This document shows, piece by piece, positions 12,900-21,754 of a DNA stretch of 64,000 nucleotides. The notes beneath the pieces were generated by a model. That model saw only the letters and a list, made by a program, of their open reading frames with translations. It searched no databases and was not told the origin of the DNA. The stretch is from NCBI GenBank assembly GCA_947359465.1, contig OX375883.1, positions 14,200,088-14,264,087 on the forward strand, written 5' to 3'. The first letter of the stretch is position 1. Every line of letters starts with the position of its first letter. The position numbers were made by a program, and so were the translations under genes. The stretch comes from Metellina segmentata. Its lineage: Eukaryota; Arthropoda; Arachnida; Araneae; Tetragnathidae.

Positions 12900-13320
12900 T
12901 TAAAATTTTTTTGTGCTGATTGAAGAAGCTAATGGATTGTTCTTAGTATTAGGCGATATAGATGAACAGGAGTTTACACTAGACATAGTTTCCCAACCAG
13001 AATTGTTAGATAGTTCAGAAATTGAAGTATCAGCTGAACAGTGTTCCCTCAAGGTAACCGGAACTTTGGTGAGATCTTGCAGTAAACCATTATTTCCTTG
13101 CACTTTACACTTGCTTTTATGATTAGGAAATGATTGTTTGGAATTGTAGGACTTAAAAACTAACCTCACATTGACGAGGATATGAAATTTTAACACTAAC
13201 ATTACATGCTTTGAGATGGTTTCTAAAAGTGACCTTTGACTTATAAATTTTTTGACAACATACACATTGTATGGGATATAATTATTTTTCTACCTCAAGA
13301 TATTCAACACTACCCCCACC
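12900..13320 (-). pseudogene. Degenerate C2H2-finger exon upstream of the MULE gene
   Basis: In one minus-strand frame near 13280-13200 the text CVCCQKIYKSKVTFRNHLK is a finger of Cys-x2-Cys and His type. After a frameshift a second candidate follows (SYNSKQSFPNHKSKC). The rest, down to 12900, is Ser/Asn-rich. The fragment lies between the repeat protein at 13338-14738 and the MULE frame and could belong to either gene. I lean to the MULE gene, since its own N-terminus is made of similar fingers. Confidence 0.4.
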
Positions 13321-13337
13321 AGTTATGCAATGCTTAA

Positions 13338-15240
13338 TCAAACCTTACATTGTTTATTAGAACAACTATCATTTACCAAACTATTTGATACCTTTACTGA
13401 GTAATAACATTTTAGGTCACAAGAAAATGAAAGAGTGGTAACTGACTGAACAGCTGAAATATTAGTACTTACAGATAAAACAGTAGGAATAGCAGGTTGA
13501 AAATTAATAATGTTAGTGTTAAAAGTAAGTTTGGGAAAAGGAGGAAATTCTACCAAAGAAGAGATGTCAGGAACATAAGATTTATAAGAAGGGGTAGTAA
13601 TGGAAATTGTTGGAGAAAGAACAGGAGGAATATGAGACTGAAAATTACTAATGTTAGTGTTAGAAGTAAGTTTGTGTAAAGGAGGAAATTCTACCAAAGA
13701 CATGTCAGGAATATTAGATTTATAAAATGTAATAGTAGTGGAAAATGTTGGAGAAAGAACAGGAGGAATATGAGATTGAAAATTACTAATGTTAGTGTTA
13801 AAAGTAAGTTTGGGAAAAGGAGGAAATTCTACCAAAGAAGAGATGTCAGGAACATTAGATTTATTAGAAGGGGTAGTAGTGGAAATTGTTGGAGAAAGAA
13901 CAGGAGGAATTTCAGATTGAAAATTACTAATGTTAGTGTTAGAAGTAAGTTTGGGTAAAGGAGGAAATTCTACCAAAGAAGAGATATCAAGAACATTAGA
14001 TTTATAAGAAGGGGTAGTTGTGGAAATTGTTGGAGAAAGAACAGGAGGAATATGAGACTGAAAATTACTAATGTTAGTGTTAGAAGTGAGTTTGGGTAAA
14101 GGAGGAAATTCTACCAAAGACATGTCAGGAACATTAGATTTATAAAATGTAGTAGTAGTGGAAATTGTTGGAGAAAGAACAGGAGGAATATTAGATTGAA
14201 AATTACTAATGTTAGTGTTAGAAGTAAGTTTGGGTAAAGGAGGAAATTCTACCAAAGACATGTCAGGAACATTAGATTTATAAAATGTAATAGTAGTGGA
14301 AAATGTTGGAGAAAGAACAGGAGGAATATGAGATTGAAAATTACTAATGTTAGTGTTAAAAGTAAGTTTGGGAAAAGGAGGAAATTCTACCAAAGAAGAG
14401 ATGTCAGAAACATTAGATTTATAAGAAGGGGTAGTTGTGGAAATTGTTGGAGAAAGAACAGGAGGAATATGAGATTGAAAATTACTAATGTTAGTGTCAG
14501 AAATAGGTTTGGGCAGAAGAGGAAATTCTAGTAATAAGCAGATGTCGGGAACATTAAAATTATTAGAAGGCACATGTTTGAAAGGGGTTAAAGAACACAG
14601 ATTAGACTTAGAACAAGATTGAAAGTTGCAAACTGGCATAGCATGTGAAACAGCACTTACTGCAAGACTTTGCTTCTTGTTGATTGCAGCTTCCATTGCA
14701 ATCTGCCCTTGTAATGTTTGTGAAAACATTTTCGCCAAACGATGATTCCCTATTCGGTTGAGATGTAATCCATCACGTCCCCAGAGGCCTTTCCATGAAC
14801 CAAGAGACTCATAAAAAATAAAACGCCTCTCGGTCCAGGCAAACCTTTTCTAGTTCACGATTGACAAGTGAGGTCTTTTGGTTTTGAAACTCTAGTTGAG
14901 ATGCTAGAAAAGAACGGGACTCAGATTCCAGAAAAAAATATGAACCACGTGGCATGATTCCAAAAATAACCACCTTAGCAGCAGGATACAAAATAGAAAG
15001 CTCCTGAAAAAGGCTGGTGTATTTCTGAAGAATTTATTTCAGAAACATCACCAGCAACATTATTAGTCCCTGCATGAAATAGCACCTATTCATAATTACC
15101 TAAACTACTAAGTTTTCCTGATATCCTTTCTCTCTTCGCACCTGGAAAAGAAATGAGATCCGCTTCATGATCCTACAATTCGCTAATTAAGTATTCGTTC
15201 AAATACTTAAATATTGAATCGCCAATTATGAGAAGTCTCA
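13338..15240 (-). pseudogene. SGNH-hydrolase-like gene with a tandem-repeat tail, broken
   Basis: Read on the minus strand from 15240, the frame opens MRLLIIGDSIFKYLN, which carries the block I GDS of SGNH esterases. About 65 codons later comes FHAGTNNVAGDV, matching the block III Gly/Asn region. Near 14780 LWGRDGLHLNRIGNH gives the block V Asp-x-x-His. Two in-frame stops (TAG near 15176 and 15094) and frameshifts interrupt the N-terminal half, so the copy is dead. The open frame 14738-13338 (466 residues) follows on directly from block V and is mostly a 46-47 residue repeat. SGNH enzymes hydrolyse esters, and such domains occur in some LINE ORF1 proteins. The strand and close spacing suggest it belonged to the same transposon as the MULE gene, but that is inference. 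Confidence 0.6.
13480..14535 (-). repeat. Coding tandem repeat, 138-141 bp units
   Basis: Seven full units and one partial unit of 46-47 codons. Each contains SLVEFPPLPKLTSNTNISNF followed by HIPPVLSPTISTTT and KSNVPDIS, with small differences. Units with FPKLTFNTN and with LPKLTSNTN alternate irregularly, which indicates unequal exchange. Differences between units keep the frame open, so expansion happened while the frame was intact. Confidence 0.85.
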
Positions 15241-15561
15241 TTATTAACACTAAGACACAAGATGTGGAAAAGTGGAGAACGTTTAAGATAAAACAGGATC
15301 AAATATAAATCGTATAAAAGATAGAATGAAAATGCAAAACAAATACTACAATGTTTTTACAATGCAGAAAAAGGAAAAATAAACCACCAAGACGCCCAGT
15401 CCTTCAGAACTATATAGGCAAAAGAAAGAAATACGGTAATCAACAAATATGAATCGAAAACACAGAATGAAATTGCAAATCAGATACAATGCAAGTTTAT
15501 CACAATCAAATAATAAAATATATAATTAAAGCACAAAAATGAGCAATGCACAGAAAGTCAC
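15241..15561. other. AT-rich spacer upstream of the large Polinton
   Basis: No gene, repeat or RNA was recognised. The A-rich sequence would be the upstream region of the SGNH-like gene. Confidence 0.4.
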
Positions 15562-15959
15562 AGTAGTATTACATTGCTAATAACTGGCTCACTTTTCTAC
15601 TCTGCTAATAACTGGCTCACTTTTATACCCTGCTAATAACTGGCTCACTTGTATACCCTGCTAACAACTGGCTCACTTGTATACCCTGCTAACAACTGGC
15701 TCACTTGTATACCCTGCTAACAACTGGCTCACTTGTATACCCTGCTAATAACTGGCTCACTCGCTTGACATGTTAGTGTCTAAACAGTTTGACATGTTGG
15801 TGGTATTATTGTTTGGCTCACACGTAAAGTGTGTTATTGTTTGACTCATGTGAAAGTGTGTATGCGACAACATGCGAGTATTAGATGAGAAAAATTGTTA
15901 ACACTGTGTTAATAGCCCTCCCCTGTTTGCGAGTCGAAAGAGCGTAAACCATCCCTTAG
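15562..15959 (+). repeat. Left TIR of the large Polinton
   Basis: Seven subterminal units of about 28 bp (GCTAACAACTGGCTCACTTG type, to about 15765) are followed by the unique inner TIR with GACATGTTAGTG and TAGCCCTCCCCTG. It is mirrored at 29861-30187. Confidence 0.9.
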
Positions 15960-16440
15960 AGCAAAGGTGAATAATAATTGTAAGTAGTATATGTTGTTGA
16001 CACCTGGACTAAATGGTCTGTCGCTAAAAATGTTGTTGACACCTAGACTTAACATCATGTCGATGGAAAAAGTGTTTACACCACCTAGACTAAATATCGT
16101 GTGGATAGAAAAAGTGCTGACACAAAAAAGTATGTTTCTCCGCTTATTGAGTGTTAAATGTACTAGGAATTGAAGGACTGTTGTGAAAGGAATTTCGTTT
16201 GATCATTAGAATTATACACCACCCATTGGTAGATATTCATGGTCGAGTGGTTTAGATGAACAAACACTCGACCATGAGTATCTTTTGCAGTCTCAAGTTC
16301 AAGTCTGCATAAATCCTAATTTTATCTTAACTTTTAGCTTTTAAAATTTCTCTATAGGTGTCAGCATGAACATCATTGTGATACCACAATTTGTAAAAAT
16401 ACTCCAGAGTTGTTATTTTGCGAAAAGTAGTTATACTATG
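15960..16440 (+). other. Polinton left subterminal region
   Basis: Non-coding and matched in reverse complement at 8537-8986. It carries a short internal repeat, TGTTGTTGACACCTGGACTAAAT and variants (first 20 bases TGTTGTTGACACCTGGACTA), at about 15991, 16031 and 16075. It also holds an inverted pair ACCATGAATATC/GAGTATCTTTTG around 16230-16290 in which the text CGAGTGTTTG is mirrored. A copy of part of it recurs at 28524-28588. Confidence 0.6.
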
Positions 16441-16656
16441 AATGACTCTAAGATATTTTCAGAGTTCGATGTTTTGGTTTGTATTGATATAAAAGTTGTA
16501 CATATTATTTTACATATTAATGAAAGAACAAAAGAAACATACATATTTCCGCTTACAATTCTTTATTTAAGCATTTTAAAATATAAGTACACAAATGAAA
16601 GTAAAAAAACTTTCAATTGAATATTTATCATACAAAATGCTCCATGGACATACATA

Positions 16657-17855
16657 TCATTTTATAGCATAGTGATTAAAAGCTAAAAAAGTTCTTCGTT
16701 TATCGAATACATTTAACCATAAAAACTTGACAGACTTGCCTTTTTTTGTAACATAGTAGATACTGTGTGTTTTTTGGATATAATACTACATTGTTTATGT
16801 TTTAATTGTTTGTTTGGTACAGCTACACTCTACGTTTATGAGTGATGGCAACGACTTGGCGATTTTTTTTGACGCACTTCTAGTAGCGAGTTACGATAAA
16901 TTAAGGCAACCCATCTTTCGTTTCGGTTGTTATGGTTTTCTTGGCAAGCTCGGCAAACGGAAACTTTCAATTTTCATTTTGAATATTCTAGAAAGTTCTT
17001 CCGAAATTCATTCAAGTCGTTTGATTTCATTGATTCGTTTGAAATGTTTTCTTTCCTCCCATTGGTTATTTTGATTTTAAAATATCCTTTGATTGCATTG
17101 GTCGTTTTAAATTTTTTTTCTTTGATACCATTGGTTCATTTATTTGTATTTCTACAGTTGTGGAATTTTTATTTCATAATAATTTTTTTTCACGGCAGAG
17201 TTCGGACATCGTGTTTTTTGCATCTGTGGAATATTCTTGTTTCGTAATTTTTTTTCTCGGAACCGTTCTGATGTATCAGGTTGTATTATTTCTTGCTTTT
17301 TTTCTTTCAAAAATCGTTTTATTTTTCAACTTGCCTACTGTATTTAGTGTAATTGATAAGTTTCAGTGTATTCTTTATCCAACATTCGTAGCTTAGTTTC
17401 TCTGCTGGTTCACAAACGTGTTTTGATATGTGCTTAAGTTTACTACTTTTTGTGAAAGTTTTTTTTAAATATTCTTTTCAAAACGTTCTGAAAATGTTTA
17501 AAAAGTGTGTTGTAAAAAATAAAAAAAGTTTTGACGATAAAAGAGTTAGGAAATAATTATTTCCTTGGCGACTTTAGAAGTTCGCCAAAAAATATCGCCA
17601 AGTCGTTGCCATCACTCATAAACGTAGAGTGTAGCTGTACCGTTTGTTTTCTTTTAAAACCTACAAGTATAATTCATGTCCTAGGTTATTTTCTACGACA
17701 GATTTTTTTTTGTTCCTTTAGCAGTTCTTTTGCTATTATTTCCGAAAATGTATGCATACATTTTAGGTCGAAGAGCAACAAATTCTTCTATAGGAATGCC
17801 TTTAGTTTCATCTTTTAAACATCCGGGTAGTATCGGATATAATAAATTATGAAAC
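16657..17855 (-). pseudogene. Protein-primed-type DNA polymerase B, C-terminal remnant split by a MITE
   Basis: On the minus strand 17855-17650 reads LKDETKGIPIEEFVALRPKM and continues with AKGTKK. After the 826-bp insertion, 16807-16657 reads ENKQLKHKQCSIISKKHTV, then ASLSSFYG, and ends HYAIK with a stop at 16657-16659 and an AATAAA about 85 bp further on. These are the last roughly 125 residues of a family B polymerase as carried by Polintons: the thumb/C-terminal region that follows the catalytic palm. One in-frame stop (after SSFYG) is present. No palm motifs exist anywhere in the window, so the catalytic domain has been deleted. The enzyme would have replicated the element. Confidence 0.75.
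16816..17641. mobile_element. 826-bp MITE with 48-bp perfect TIRs, 8-bp TSD
   Basis: Both ends carry GGTACAGCTACACTCTACGT and continue to a perfect 48-base inverted repeat, after which they diverge. The direct repeat GTTTGTTT flanks the element at 16808-16815 and 17642-17649. An 8-bp duplication suggests the hAT superfamily. The interior is T-rich with no real gene; several overlapping frames there are artefacts of poly-T. It sits inside the PolB remnant. Confidence 0.92.
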
Positions 17856-18558
17856 TAAATTTTATGAGTCTTTTAAATATTCTACATTTTAATATAAAAT
17901 TGTTTAAGCCATAGTTAACTAACTGGATAAAGACATCCTTGGATTAATTTGAGGAGTATTGAGTTCTGATATTTTTTAAGATTCTAAAAATGAAAATAAA
18001 AGGAAACACATAAACAATAATTCTGAATGAGTAAGACAGTTTAGAAAATTTAGTCACCTTAAGATATCATAATTAAAATAAGTTATAAGAAAAACAAATT
18101 AGAAGTCTTACGTATAGAAAATTAATAGCAAAAACCACATTTAAAGTTTATAAAAACATATAACATGTTACAAAAGCAAGTGAAACATTTTCATAAAAAG
18201 TAAAAAACATAAGTATTCTTAAACAGGAATGTAAAATTAACTGTGAAAGACATTTAAAACCCTTAAAGGTCTAGGATAAGATATTCCTAAAACTAAGAAA
18301 CATAAGCATTCTAAAGAGTTTCTATCAATCACATATTACATGTAAGTGTTGTAGAAGTGTTTAAGAAGCAAAGTGTTATGAACTAGTATCTGTTTTACAA
18401 CTAGCAATTTAATGCAATGAGACCATGTATGACGCACAGGGGGAAATCTGCCGAACCGCAACCGTTCCAGAAGGAGCGAAGGATATTTAGTTTGTTATTA
18501 ATTCAGAGAGAGTTTTAAAAGTAATAGATAATTCCCATCGATAATTTCTTTGAGGATA
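17856..18558. other. Non-coding stretch between PolB remnant and MERYGY genes
   Basis: AT-rich with no supported frame. The missing bulk of PolB would have been expected here on the minus strand; nothing resembling it was found. Confidence 0.5.
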
Positions 18559-18924
18559 TTACAAAAACATGATTTCTATCTGGCAAATACAATCACTCGT
18601 GGCTTCAATACATTGTAGAATATTTGAGTACAAAATGAGTCCACTTCCATACAGGGAGAGTTTTTTATTTTGAGACATGCGATGTAAATGACACACTCCA
18701 AATCTATGTTCTTTGTCATCCTCATGGATCAAATTCACTATGTCTTCATTAGTGAGTATTTTAAAATAGCGTACATTTTTCTTGTTTTCTTGATTTAGTC
18801 CTAGAGATGCCAATACACTTTGGACACAATCGAACACGCAATTGTACAATTCGTGGTGAATATAATCATATGTTTTCTCTGAGCTTTGAACGAGATATCC
18901 ATATCGTTCCATGTTGGAGTTCAA
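18559..18924 (-). CDS. MERYGY protein 2 (Polinton accessory, unknown function)
   Basis: An open frame of 121 residues. The likely start is the Met in MERYGYLVQSS (residue 5), by analogy with the neighbouring paralogue, rather than the upstream Met. Parallel blocks shared with 19014-19451 are MERYGY at the N-terminus, a FDCVQSVLASLG-type helix, VRYFKILTNEDIVNLIHEDD, FGVCHLH, and a C-terminal LYSNILQCIEA. There is no transmembrane segment and no motif I recognise. It is the last gene of the minus-strand block and ends 18.5 kb into the window with no further Polinton gene downstream except the PolB remnant. The paralogue is 145 residues, so this copy may be shortened at the C-terminus. Confidence 0.6.
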   Translation of the reverse strand: MNSNMERYGYLVQSSEKTYDYIHHELYNCVFDCVQSVLASLGLNQENKKNVRYFKILTNEDIVNLIHEDDKEHRFGVCHLHRMSQNKKLSLYGSGLILYSNILQCIEATSDCICQIEIMFL

Positions 18925-19013
18925 ATGATGAATTTCCTACTATAGTACGTACTTATAGCTCGTAAAGTTAGAAACGTGTACTGACACGATTCTCTCCATT
19001 TTACGAGCCTTTA

Positions 19014-19451
19014 TTAAGCTCTCTCCATACAGTGGGGCAAGTGAAGCTCTTTCATGAGTTCGTCACTGTCAAAAATTTTGTAATATCCAATTTTTACTTT
19101 CAGATTGGATATACAAGGAACTTCCAAACCATCAGCTTTCGCACTGATAATGCAATCCAGTAAGTTAGAAAACAAAATATCTGATGCAGTTTCAAGAATC
19201 ATATATTGCTCCGAATCACAGGGTTGATACAAGTACATGTATCCATACCTACAACTAATTGGATCTCTGTGCATTAATTTGATCGTTTCTGAATTTTCTA
19301 AGATTTGAAAATACACGAGCAGTTCATCTTTGTCGATCTTTTGAAGTATCCCACTTTTTACACAATGTACGATATCATCAAATAATACTTTATTCGCACT
19401 TTTAACCTTTTTATCGCATGCGTTCTGAATGATATAACCATATCGCTCCAT
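19014..19451 (-). CDS. MERYGY protein 1 (Polinton accessory, unknown function)
   Basis: An open frame of 145 residues starting MERYGYIIQNACD. It aligns by eye with 18559-18924: MERYGY, FDDIVHCVKSGIL, LVYFQILENSETIKLMHRD, RYGYMYLYQPC, LFSNLLDCIISA. The two genes follow the protease on the same strand with spacers of 56 and 89 bp, so they look like a tandem duplication within the block. Both frames are intact while several neighbours are frameshifted. The product is soluble, mildly acidic and Cys-containing; no known domain was recognised. A host-interaction or regulatory role would be a guess. Confidence 0.65.
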   Translation of the reverse strand: MERYGYIIQNACDKKVKSANKVLFDDIVHCVKSGILQKIDKDELLVYFQILENSETIKLMHRDPISCRYGYMYLYQPCDSEQYMILETASDILFSNLLDCIISAKADGLEVPCISNLKVKIGYYKIFDSDELMKELHLPHCMERA

Positions 19452-19507
19452 GGTGAGCTGTTGAATAACTTTATTCGTGATGCGATAGTGTATTTATTAC
19501 TACTAGT

Positions 19508-20020
19508 TCATTCGTGTAGATTCTTTGATGCGTTACGAAGAGGTTGATAATATTGATTATAAGACAGTTCTGGTGCGCTACCAATTTTGAACCATTGATG
19601 GGCAAAACTTTGAACGATTCGTTCGTTTTCACATACATCCGTAACTCGTAGTTTGTCAATGGATAACCCTCTCGTGAAATGCCATAAGAAATAGAGGCAA
19701 AATAGTCCACATGATCTGGTTTTAAAATGTTGCAACGTTTGTCTATTCCACTCAAGTTGAGTTGAATTTTTGACTAAGAAGGATTTGATATTGCGACCGG
19801 GTGGTGTGCCATAAGAGCAAAAGAATGTGCAGTATCCTTTTTCATCAAAATACATAGCTTGCCAGTGTTGTCCTTCACAATGTGCAGGATCAGTGTTCAC
19901 GATGAAGGAACGATAACGCTTTCTTTTTGAAGGAAGCATGTCACTTGCGAATACACCTCCGAACGTAGTTCTGATCTTCTGATCGCTATATGCAAGTCTA
20001 GTCAACATTGAGGTGTCCAT
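19508..20020 (-). CDS. Adenain-like cysteine protease (Polinton PRO), catalytic acid replaced
   Basis: 170 residues, the normal size for Polinton proteases of the adenovirus-protease/Ulp1 fold (family C5 related). His52 lies in EGQHWQAMYFDEKG and Cys104 in KTRSCGLFCLYFLWH, the expected histidine and nucleophile. Between them the conserved segment reads CTFFCSYGTPP, with Cys69 at the place where adenain-type enzymes carry the catalytic Asp or Glu. The enzyme normally processes virion precursor proteins. The frame is open from Met to stop and begins 4 bp after the capsid gene ends. The lost acidic residue could reduce or abolish activity, or another acidic residue (Asp59 or Glu60) might substitute. 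Confidence 0.85.
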   Translation of the reverse strand: MDTSMLTRLAYSDQKIRTTFGGVFASDMLPSKRKRYRSFIVNTDPAHCEGQHWQAMYFDEKGYCTFFCSYGTPPGRNIKSFLVKNSTQLEWNRQTLQHFKTRSCGLFCLYFLWHFTRGLSIDKLRVTDVCENERIVQSFAHQWFKIGSAPELSYNQYYQPLRNASKNLHE

Positions 20021-20024
20021 GATT

Positions 20025-21303
20025 TTAATAGTCAGTAAAGATGTTTCTGCTTTTATTTATTTCTATGAGAGCTTGCATTTCCATATATGCTATCAATGTA
20101 ACCGTTTCGTCGAGATCTGTCTCAAACTTCAGATGAATCGATAGATCACCACTTTGAGTTACGTTTGAAAATGGATCGCTAGCAGAATAGTCTTGAGTGA
20201 GATCGAATACGTAAAAACATAAATTATGTTTATACTCATTGAATGTTATGTTTGTGTGTGTCATGTTTACCAAGATCTGTAAAACTCAAATAATTTCGAG
20301 CATAGAGATTTTTTGCATAGCTTGGTGCATAAGCGGTGGTCGGGATCTGTACACCGTTCTCTGTCAGAGAAATATGGTTCAGGTTATAATTTTTAAAATT
20401 AAAAGGATTCTTTTTTAAATCACCGTTAAATGCAGAATTAGATATCATAGTCAAAATGATTCGACTGGGAAGTGCACCGTTGATTGCATTTGGTATCGCA
20501 ATACTTTTTAGTCCCGAGCTAAGCGTGAATGTTTTCATTTCAATTCTTGTAAATGGCATTTGAATGAGAGAATGTTCCAACGCTTTCTCATGTCCAATAA
20601 GTATTGAACTCGATACTTCACACCGTCTCACAAAGAGACTTATGTTTTCAATATTAAGACAGTATTCACCGTTATTTGTCAACAGGCTGAATGCATGTTT
20701 CGCTTTTTCTAACTTGATGCGTATCGGCACACCGTTTATTAATAATTTGGATTGACTACCTAAATCCAAATGAAGCGCACCATACATATCAAAGAGGGTT
20801 CCGTTCTTAGTGCGATCCCATCTTTGCTTCAATCCTTTGTTCCCTCCCGTTGCAATATCCAAATCATCATACTTCTCAGCGGTATCTTTATGAAACATTG
20901 CAGCACTCAGCAAATTCTTTTGAGAGGATTCTGGATGAAACAATATGCTTTGAATATAAGCTTTGTAGGCATAATTGTTTTCTGAGGAAATTTGTCTATC
21001 ATTAAAGGAGACATGGTATTCAGAGAGCATAGTATTTAAAAGATAATTGATAGGCCCGCATTGATCGGCAGCAACGAATGCACTACCGTCTGCTTTTACA
21101 ATCTTTGCTTGAACATTGAGGAAAACATGGGAAAGATCAAAATATGATTCATCTAATCCAGATATGGAAAATTCAATTGTATTGCTGTCCGAAATGGATG
21201 CTACAGGATGAACTTCTATGTACGTCGAACGGTCAATTGCTAACTGAATTCGTGATGTTTCGAATAAATCTAGTTCACTTTTTGTGCAATAAAAGTTTTC
21301 CAT
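20025..21303 (-). pseudogene. Polinton major capsid protein (double jelly-roll), frameshifted
   Basis: Frame 21303-20236 (355 residues, start MENFYCTKSELDLFETS) and frame 20273-20025 (82 residues) together give about 430 residues, the usual size. Family features seen: HPVASISDSNTIEFSISG near the N-terminus, SEYHVSFNDRQIS with NYAYKAYIQSILFHPESS, KIKLEKAKHAF in the middle, and in the second frame a C-terminal CFYVFDLTQDYSA. A single frame change is needed between about 20275 and 20240, in an ACACAC-rich stretch. In Polintons this protein forms the hexon-like capsomers of a presumed icosahedral particle. It starts 4 bp after the pX-like gene stops, so the two are likely co-transcribed. Confidence 0.85.
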
Positions 21304-21307
21304 TTTC

Positions 21308-21724
21308 TCAGAGACTAGAAAACACGTCTTTCGAACACCTCTTTCGGCGTTTCATCTGATTTTTCTTCGTTTCTTTCTTTCTTTTAATACCTCCACCACC
21401 TCTCAGTTTGCGAAGTAGATCGTGTTTGATCTCTCCGCCAGATTCCCGTAATCGATTATGGGAGGCTCCTCTGAAGGATTTCCCATGTGAAAGGTCTTGT
21501 AGTACGTTCTCTCCTGCAGTTGGTAAGTGTTTGCCTAAATATTTCCCCGCTTTGTTCATAAGTGGTTGAACAAATCGACGCAAATTAGTGAATATTCCAT
21601 ATCCTCTCTGTATGGGGAAATCTGATGAAAAATAACCCCCTTTCCCCGATTGTTGATTACAGTAGTTATAAATACAGTCCTGGGGATCCAGCATTCGACC
21701 GTGTTTATGCATGATTAAAGACAT
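21308..21724 (-). CDS. Polinton pX-like basic core/maturation protein
   Basis: 138 residues, intact. The N-terminal part contains GGYFSSDFPIQRGYGIF, a signature I associate with a small Polinton virion protein related to adenovirus core protein pX. The middle is LGKHLPTAGENVLQDLSHGK. The C-terminus is very basic and Gly-rich (LRKLRGGGGIKRKKETKK, then MKRRKRC), as expected for DNA binding inside a particle. The gene lies between penton and major capsid on the same strand with spacers of 30 and 4 bp. The GG pairs could be protease sites, since protein maturation at Gly-Gly motifs is typical for adenain substrates; that is inference. Confidence 0.65.
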   Translation of the reverse strand: MSLIMHKHGRMLDPQDCIYNYCNQQSGKGGYFSSDFPIQRGYGIFTNLRRFVQPLMNKAGKYLGKHLPTAGENVLQDLSHGKSFRGASHNRLRESGGEIKHDLLRKLRGGGGIKRKKETKKNQMKRRKRCSKDVFSSL

Positions 21725-21754
21725 ATATGAAGGAAAGGTCGTTTGTACACTGTT

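Noticed and set aside
13497..14531. Plus-strand Arg-rich frames repeating over 13.5-14.5 kb
   Set aside because: Antisense shadows of the tandem repeat read on the minus strand, where one frame of 466 codons is continuous.
16814..17818. Several overlapping 80-106 codon frames at 16.8-17.8 kb
   Set aside because: They lie in the T-rich interior of the 826-bp MITE; Phe/Leu/Ile-rich chance frames.
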